The translations under genes were made by a program, and so were the position numbers. Source: Rhizoclosmatium globosum (Eukaryota; Chytridiomycota; Chytridiomycetes; Chytridiales; Chytriomycetaceae). Taken from it: a DNA stretch of 64,000 nt. Of the stretch, positions 58,209 through 64,000 are shown piece by piece; positions within the stretch are counted from its first letter, which is position 1, and every line of letters starts with the position of its first letter. Under the pieces are notes generated by a model. That model saw only the letters and a program-made list of their open reading frames with translations. It was not told the DNA's origin and searched no databases. Location: the NCBI GenBank assembly GCA_002104985.1, contig MCGO01000163.1, positions 1 to 64,000 on the forward strand, given 5' to 3'.

Positions 58209-60002
58209 TTACTCCTCGCGACGCTTTGTGACCTTCAACTCCAGCCCGTTTGGCAAGTGGCAAACGATTCCATCAACAAGTTCAAGCTTTTGTCCAGGAA
58301 TAAGCTCAAAATCAAAGGTTCTAAGCAATTGGATCAAAACAACCTAAAGAAAATTCAAATGAGTAAAAACCATCATTTTACAAACATATCAAAATAATTC
58401 GGTACCTTGGCCTCCATAATAGCCATTTTCATTCCAGGACACATGTGCTGACCTGCACCGAATGGCATGAAAGTTCCATCCACAACTTCCTTGTTAATCC
58501 AGCGCTCAGGCTTGAACTCTTCCGCATCTGGGCCCCAGTATTGAGGATCTAAAAACACAGTCTGTAAGTTGGCGCTGAAATAGTCCTAGATAAAATATAA
58601 GTTATAGCCCCAAAAGCATCAGAAACGATACAAACATTCTTCTTAAACTTGTAGCCCAGCATTTCCATATTCTCGGAAGCAACAACACGGTCCAGTCCCA
58701 TAAGGATGTTTTTGGTTCTTTGGGTCTCCTTGAAAACGTAGTCCAAGTATTCAAACTTGGAGAGTTCGTCCAAACGCGGGAATTCAGTAGTTCCCGGAGG
58801 GTAATTTGCATCAATTTCGTGACGAAGAGTTTTCAAGGCATCTGGGTGTTGGCACAACTGGAGGAATACGTTGGTAATTGTGTTGGAAGTAGTGTCGTGA
58901 CCTGCAAACATGAGAGCCATGCATTCATCACGAATTTCCTTATCGGAAAAGAGCTGAAACAAATAGATTACTACTTCTTTCTAACGGAAGTGTTATATTT
59001 ACCATTTCCCCGTCTTCGGTCTTCTTGAGAAGTGGAGTCAACAAATCAGATTCACTTTCTTCTTCTTCCCCTTCTTCAGCCTTCTGTCTACGAGGGGCCA
59101 AAAACTCATTGATCATAGGATCAAAGTAAGTTGCAATCGGGACCACATCCGTCTCCGAAATTTTGAAGAATCCCCAAAGGAACTTTGGCACAAACGTACG
59201 ATAGATACCGATACGGCCAATCTCATCCACATACGTTCTCAATTGAACGCTTCTTTTGTCAACAGAATCCTTTCCTGACTTGAAGTCGTCGAAGCCTTGG
59301 AGGCAGTTCATGTCGTGCGAGAACGCCACGCGGGTGAGAACGTCGAGAGTCAAGAGAGACAAGTATTCACGGATATTCATGACAAATGAACCGTCTTCTG
59401 AGTTTGCAATATGGGTGTCGAACATACGGGTGAGGTCTTGAACCAGGTCCACAGTGACACCATAAGCCTTGCGCACGAATTGAGGACCCATTCCACTAAC
59501 AATTGCCTTGCGGTGCTTTTGCCAAACTGGTCCAGTCTCCATGGCGAATAAAGCTTGAATTAAAGGTTTAAGGTAAGGTTCAGCATAACTGATATCACAC
59601 TTAAAGAATTCAAAAAAGACTCACCATAACCGAAGACGTCCGGAGTCACCTTCAAGAAGAAATCGTTACGTCTAAACTCTTTGGATGTCAAGATGCGCTT
59701 CATTTCCGTTGGATCGGAAACATAGTTCTCAACTCTATCAAAGATAAAGTGTGTCATGATTGGCCCAAGGGTACGATTGAGCTGTATGGAAAGAGATAAC
59801 GTAAGATACTATGTTCACCGCTCGAGTAAGGGTTTACATTGCGGTAGTAAAGATAGAAAGTGTCTGTGAGAAGCGGCATAAGGAAGTCAGGCATATTGTG
59901 GATCAAGGGCCAGTTAGTCAGATGCGGAGGAGTTCCACTCTTGGCAGGCATAGCTGGCACAGGTTCTCTGGCAGGAATAGTGACAGTGGGTTCGGTAGTC
60001 AT
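58209..60002 (-). CDS. Cytochrome P450, copy 1
   Basis: Haem-thiolate monooxygenase. The start at 60002 (MTTEPTVTIPAREPVPAMPA) lacks an obvious membrane helix, unlike copy 2. Exons then give PIMTHFIFDRVENYVSDPTE, WQKHRKAIVSGMGPQFVRKA (C-helix WxxxR), the I-helix LMFAGHDTTSNTITNVFLQL (oxygen-binding AGxDTT), the KETQR ExxR motif, FKPERWI and the haem loop FGAGQHMCPGMKMAIMEAK (Cys ligand). The last exon ends LELVDGIVCHLPNGLELKVT. All core motifs are intact. Fungal substrate unknown; the first-part sequence is CYP4/CYP3-like only in general plan. Confidence 0.92.
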
Positions 60003-60126
60003 ATGTCGTTCAGGATCAAGAATTGCAGCAAAAAAACGTGCCTCAGAAAAAATTTCATACTTGGTGAAGGGTTCAGCCCAGTCCCCAACAAATCAAGGCA
60101 AGTTTACAAGCTCAGCCCTGTTTTTC

Positions 60127-61908
60127 TTAGGCTGCAGTTACCCATTCCCTACTATTCTCTGACCCTCTCTTTGTCACTCTCAGCTTCAATCCTTCCGGCA
60201 AATGATTCACAACACCATCCACAAGCTCCAACTTCTGACCATCAACCAACTCAAAGTCGAAAAACCGCACCAGCTGAATCAAAACAACTTTGGCTTCCAT
60301 CAATGCCATCTTCATTCCAGGGCATGCGTGTGGTCCTGCAGAGAAGGGATAAAATGTTCCGTCGACAACTTGATGATTGATCCATCGTTCAGGTTTGAAT
60401 TCTTCTGAATCAGGACCCCAAATTTCAGGATCTAAAAGGATGGCTCTGTTATTGGCCATGAAGTAATCCTGACGTCAATTGTAAGTTTCAAGTTTTGATT
60501 TGATCTGAGGGAAAATTACTCACTCCCTTTTTGAATTTGTATCCCAGAACTTCAATCTCATCTGCGGCCACTTCACGATCAATACCCATTATAATAGGCA
60601 TAGTTCGCTGAGTTTCTTTGATTACATAGTCAACGTATACGAACTTAGTCAAATCATTGAATGCAGGACAGGTTTCGTCGTTGGGAGAAGTCAGATCATC
60701 AATCTCGGTACGCATAGCAGCTAAAGCATGTGGATTTTTGCATAGTTGCAAAAACACGTTCGTGATTGTGTTTGAGGTGGTGTCGTGGCCGGCAAACATT
60801 ATGGCGAGACATTCATCACGAATCTCCTTGTCTGAGAATAACTAAAAGGTGTATAAATACTAAAGAACTGAATAAAACGATGGATACCATTTCTCCGTCG
60901 TCTCCACGTCCCAGTAACACTGTTAGCAAATCGTTGATTCCTTCCTCTCCATCCGTCCCTTCTTCAACTGCCTTTCTTCGAGGACCCAGGAATCCCATAA
61001 TCATATCATCAAAGAACTTGTTTTGTGGAGCAATGTGGCGCTTTGTCACCTTAAAGAACCACCACAAGAAGGAAGGGATAAGCAATCTCGTAACACCAAC
61101 GCGACTGACTTCATCGATATTCTTTCGCAGATTTCCATTTCCTGATGCAGATTCTTCCCTTCCCAACCGTCTATCGTCATCATATGTTTGCAGGCAGTTC
61201 ATGTCATGCGTAAAGGCAACCCTTGTAATGACGTCCAAGGTGATGAGCGATAGATACTCCCGAATATTCAATTCATAGGACTTTGAAGGAGATGTGTCGA
61301 TATGAGCGTTGAACATCCGAATCATATCATCCATTAATTCCACAGTCACGGTATAAGCTTTACGCACAAATTGGGGACCCATCCCACTAACAATTGCTTT
61401 CCGATGCTTTTTCCAGAGTGGTCCGTTCTCCATTCCAAAAAGTGCTGTCAAACAGTGTTCAGCAGTTAGTGAGAACATTCAGCCACGTACCGAACCCAAA
61501 CACATCCTGATTCGGCCGCAAGAGAAAGTCAGTGCGCACAAACTCTGGTGATGTTGCAATGCGCTTGCAGGTGTCTGGATCGGACACGTGGTACTCAATC
61601 TTGCCCACGAGGTTGTTGGTAGTGATGTGGCCGAGCTTCAGCTGAACCTGTGCATTGGTTAAAGCATTAGAAGGCCCTTGAGTAAGAGTGAAGGGTGTAA
61701 GAGAAAGCGTTACCTGTCGAAGGTAGATGTAGAATGTTCCGTTGATAAGGTGTTTTGCAAAGTATGGAAGGTGGCCAATCAGAGGCCAGTTTGGAAGCGA
61801 TGGAGGCCGCTTGGACTTGTCGCTTTTACTTGACAATGTGAAGAGGGCGGCGGCAGCGATCACGGCAACAGAGACTCCTCCGAGAACCTGGGGTGTTGTC
61901 GCTTCCAT
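60127..61908 (-). CDS. Cytochrome P450, copy 2
   Basis: Tandem paralogue of copy 1, same strand. The start at 61908 gives an N-terminal membrane anchor (GGVSVAVIAAAALFTLSSKS) and a PSLPNWPLIGHLPYF proline hinge, so it should sit in the ER membrane. Motifs: WKKHRKAIVSGMGPQFVRKA, the I-helix segment IMFAGHDTTSNTITNVFLQL, ETQRTMPI (ExxR), FKPERWINHQVVDGTFYPFS and the haem loop FSAGPHACPGMKMALMEAK. Exon limits match copy 1, with introns of about 45-60 nt. Lack of the anchor in copy 1 could mean loss or an unfound first exon. A PAPS-like redox partner is not nearby. Confidence 0.92.
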
Positions 61909-62061
61909 GATAAGGTTTTGCCACTGATTTTCTTTCTTATTTATTATCGCATCTTATGGAAGAACCGTCGAATATTGTTTATTGCATATTTATGATTAAG
62001 ATCGCTCATAACATTCTCATTTGAGTTCTTTCTTTCTTCGCTTTTCTTTGATTCAAATCAA

Positions 62062-62340
62062 ATGACTGTGGAAAAGGACACAACAGCTGTGAGGGACATC
62101 GATTGCTGGCCTTGCCGACTGACTGGAGGAGGAGTGATGCTGGGCGTATCAGGTTATCTTGCATATGAAATGCGGATAGCTCACCAGAATGGGCTCAAGC
62201 TCCCCATCAAGCAATACCCAAGGCTTCATGTTGGTCTCTTGAGTGGAATGAGCTTAGGTATGGCTGTTGCTCCCAACGATTACCCTGACATTTACTGTTT
62301 AGCATTCGGTGCCGCTGGATTGGTTCGTCTATTTTGGTGA
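62062..62340 (+). CDS. DMAC1-like (DUF4536) small mitochondrial membrane protein
   Basis: Single exon, 92 aa. The N-terminal DIDCWPCRLTGGGVMLGVSG has the DCxxCRxxG motif of the DUF4536/DMAC1 (TMEM261) family, and the spacing to the first hydrophobic segment fits. A second hydrophobic segment follows near the end (YCLAFGAAGLVRLFW). Animal DMAC1 helps to assemble the distal membrane arm of respiratory complex I. A similar mitochondrial inner-membrane role is inferred here, not shown. Confidence 0.65.
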   Translation: MTVEKDTTAVRDIDCWPCRLTGGGVMLGVSGYLAYEMRIAHQNGLKLPIKQYPRLHVGLLSGMSLGMAVAPNDYPDIYCLAFGAAGLVRLFW

Positions 62341-62634
62341 CTTTGAATCAAAGAAGACTTTGGAATCATCAGGGAATCCACTATTCATTCCTAATAAAAC
62401 ATAGCAACACAGTAGTTTGTTTCTTTGTTTGTGTCGTAGGATACTAGAAAACGGGGGTTATGTGATTCAGGGGAGGCTTGCGACCAATAGCACCGTGATA
62501 CAAATAATTCCAACGTTGTAGTAACAAGATATCGCGCATGGGATTTCCAAGGTGAAGGCAAGCCTCCGATTGCACAATTGCATTCCTCTGCCAAACATCT
62601 TCCCCCGCATCTCCCTTTAGTCCAAACAACGCAA

Positions 62635-63773
62635 ATGACGATCCCGCTCCAACTGAACTACCTCAGCCTCAGCAAGGAAAGCGAAAAGGAAGTAGACCAG
62701 AAAGAGGGCACCCGTTCGCAAGAAGAAGAGTCGATTGAATGCGAGTTGTGTTTTGAAGTGCCCAACCGAGCCAAGGTTATTCCCCTTCATTGATTGCTTG
62801 AAGCAGCTAACAAGGCAGCAATCAGGAGCTTCCGTGTTGCCGCCAGAATGTGATTTGTTCGTTGTGCGCCCGGGCCTGGCTCGCGAAGCACCGCAGCTGT
62901 CCCTTCTGCCGCAGACACCTTTCGTCACAGGTCCGCCACCTCGGAATCGCTGACTCAGCCGTCCAGAAAGTTTGTTTGTCTCTTGAACTGGTTACTGCTT
63001 GCTTCTCATCAATAACCTTGGTTCAATAACCTTAGGTCGTTGATACGCTCAATGTCGCTTGTCCCTTCTCGGTTGCTTCGTGCCCTTGGACTGGTCGGAG
63101 GGATCAACTGCCTTCTCACTTATCAAACGAATGCGTCGTTGCTAAAGGTTTGCATCATCGTGGGAACCCTCGCCACCCACCCAATTTCTTGCTTACCAAA
63201 CCCGATATTGATATCCCCTATTCTACATCAGAACCTACTTCAAACATTCCAAACATTGCAGACTTTGCTCTAGACGAAAAATGGTACTATGTGGATCGCC
63301 GCAGCAGACGCTTCTCCACAGCTTCGGATTCCGTGCATTCTCAAACTGCAATTGATATTCCGCAACGAGCTATTAGTGCTCGCAGCAGTCTCGTTCATGA
63401 TCATGGAATGTCTGATCAACTCAGTGCTGTTGGGAGTGCGGTTGGATTGGTCCGTGATCGATCTACTGGTGCAGCTGGAACTCAGGAAGATAATGGTTCT
63501 GAGACGGGTAGTGAGGCGGAACGGATCAATCAAGAACGGGAACGTGCTCTTCATGATCATACACCGCTATGGGAACAAGTTCAGAGTTATGTCATGACTC
63601 CTGAAGAAGTGGAAGCGCGTCAGCGGCGTAGGGAGTTGGCTGCGCAACAGCTCGAAGCTGATCAAGTAGAGCAAACTTGGCTTCAGAGGAAACGCAGCAT
63701 GTTGATTGGACTTGGAATCATTGCACTTCTCATCATCCTAATTACCGTTGGATACTTCCTCAAAAGTAGATAA
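62635..63773 (+). CDS. Tail-anchored RING + TRAF-type zinc-finger protein
   Basis: Exons 62635-62775, 62826-62969 and 63036-63773 join cleanly to 340 aa. A RING finger spans the first intron: SIECELCFEVPNRAK then ELPCCRQNVICSLCARAW and HRSCPFCRR (cysteines and the central CC/C pairs in RING order). After the second intron a TRAF-type zinc finger follows: VACPFSVASCPWTGRRDQLP with SHLSNEC. A disordered region then leads to a coiled Glu/Arg-rich helix (PEEVEARQRRRELAAQQLEA) and a single C-terminal membrane helix (MLIGLGIIALLIILITVGYF) with a short basic end, so it should be tail-anchored. Predicted E3 ubiquitin ligase at an organelle or ER membrane. Confidence 0.8.
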
Positions 63774-63944
63774 CCTTCTCCATGAACTTTTTATAAGCAG
63801 ACACATGCACTTTGATACATCTCAAAACGAAGGAATTAAGAATTATTACGTTCGTTGTTACCTATTGTACAAAAACACAACAAATAAACTGCTTTATGAT
63901 TCTTTTATTTAGATAATGAACAACGATATCCCACTTATTCTCTT

Positions 63945-64000
63945 TTAATCAGTATCATAAGCCAAGTTTGGAGCCAACCAACGCTCAACCACATCCAAAG
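63945..64000 (-). CDS. C-terminal end of a gene running off the right edge
   Basis: The minus strand reads LDVVERWLAPNLAYDTD and a stop at 63945, open to the window end. Too short to identify. Confidence 0.35.
   Translation of the reverse strand, partial: LDVVERWLAPNLAYDTD

Overview
This window looks like the nuclear genome of an early-diverging fungus, most likely a zoosporic (chytrid-type) fungus. That is an inference from gene content and architecture: dense genes on both strands, many introns of about 35-70 nt with GT-AG ends, GPI-type secreted proteins, a fungal BIM1-like copper protein, a GT34 glycosyltransferase, a Dnmt2 homologue and a cytochrome b5/acyl-CoA dehydrogenase fusion. No rRNA, tRNA or CRISPR was recognised.

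Layout. 1-3831: WDR48/UAF1-type WD40 gene on the minus strand, cut by the left edge and carrying several 1-nt frame breaks. 3847-10849: three minus-strand genes of one secreted cysteine-rich family, with a 5'-truncated non-LTR retrotransposon (4870-6318) among them; a fourth possible relative lies at 23506-24488. 11020-15094: two unrecognised genes, convergent. 15241-19157: a type II membrane glycosyltransferase, a MEKHLA-domain protein, a GNAT acetyltransferase and a GT34 enzyme. 19264-26319: VAC14, a second GNAT, a secreted protein and an F-box/LRR protein. 26544-29571: a BIM1-like gene beside a truncated relic of its own family, then a decayed MOV10-like helicase relic running into a small membrane-protein gene. 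29900-37286: cyt b5-ACAD, an HSL-type hydrolase and a Ser/Thr kinase with a long disordered N-terminus. 37376-45156: tandem UDP-galactose 4-epimerases and tandem nodulin-like MFS transporters. 45234-52857: Dnmt2, Aurora kinase, a membrane protein, a C2H2 factor and a MARK/Par-1 kinase. 53009-58148: three paralogous single-pass, adhesin-like proteins, the first carrying an intact DDE transposon inside an intron. 58209-61908: tandem cytochromes P450. 62062-63773: a DMAC1-like protein and a tail-anchored RING/TRAF-type zinc-finger protein.

Themes. Local duplication is the main force here: secreted proteins, GNATs, BIM1-like, GALE, MFS, adhesin-like and P450 genes all have a paralogue nearby. The galactose epimerases, the two Golgi-type glycosyltransferases and the many secreted or GPI proteins suggest investment in the cell surface, but no shared pathway is proven. 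About a dozen otherwise clear genes are broken by single-base shifts, mostly at short homopolymers. This fits residual assembly indels at least as well as real pseudogenes, so frames in those genes should be read with care.
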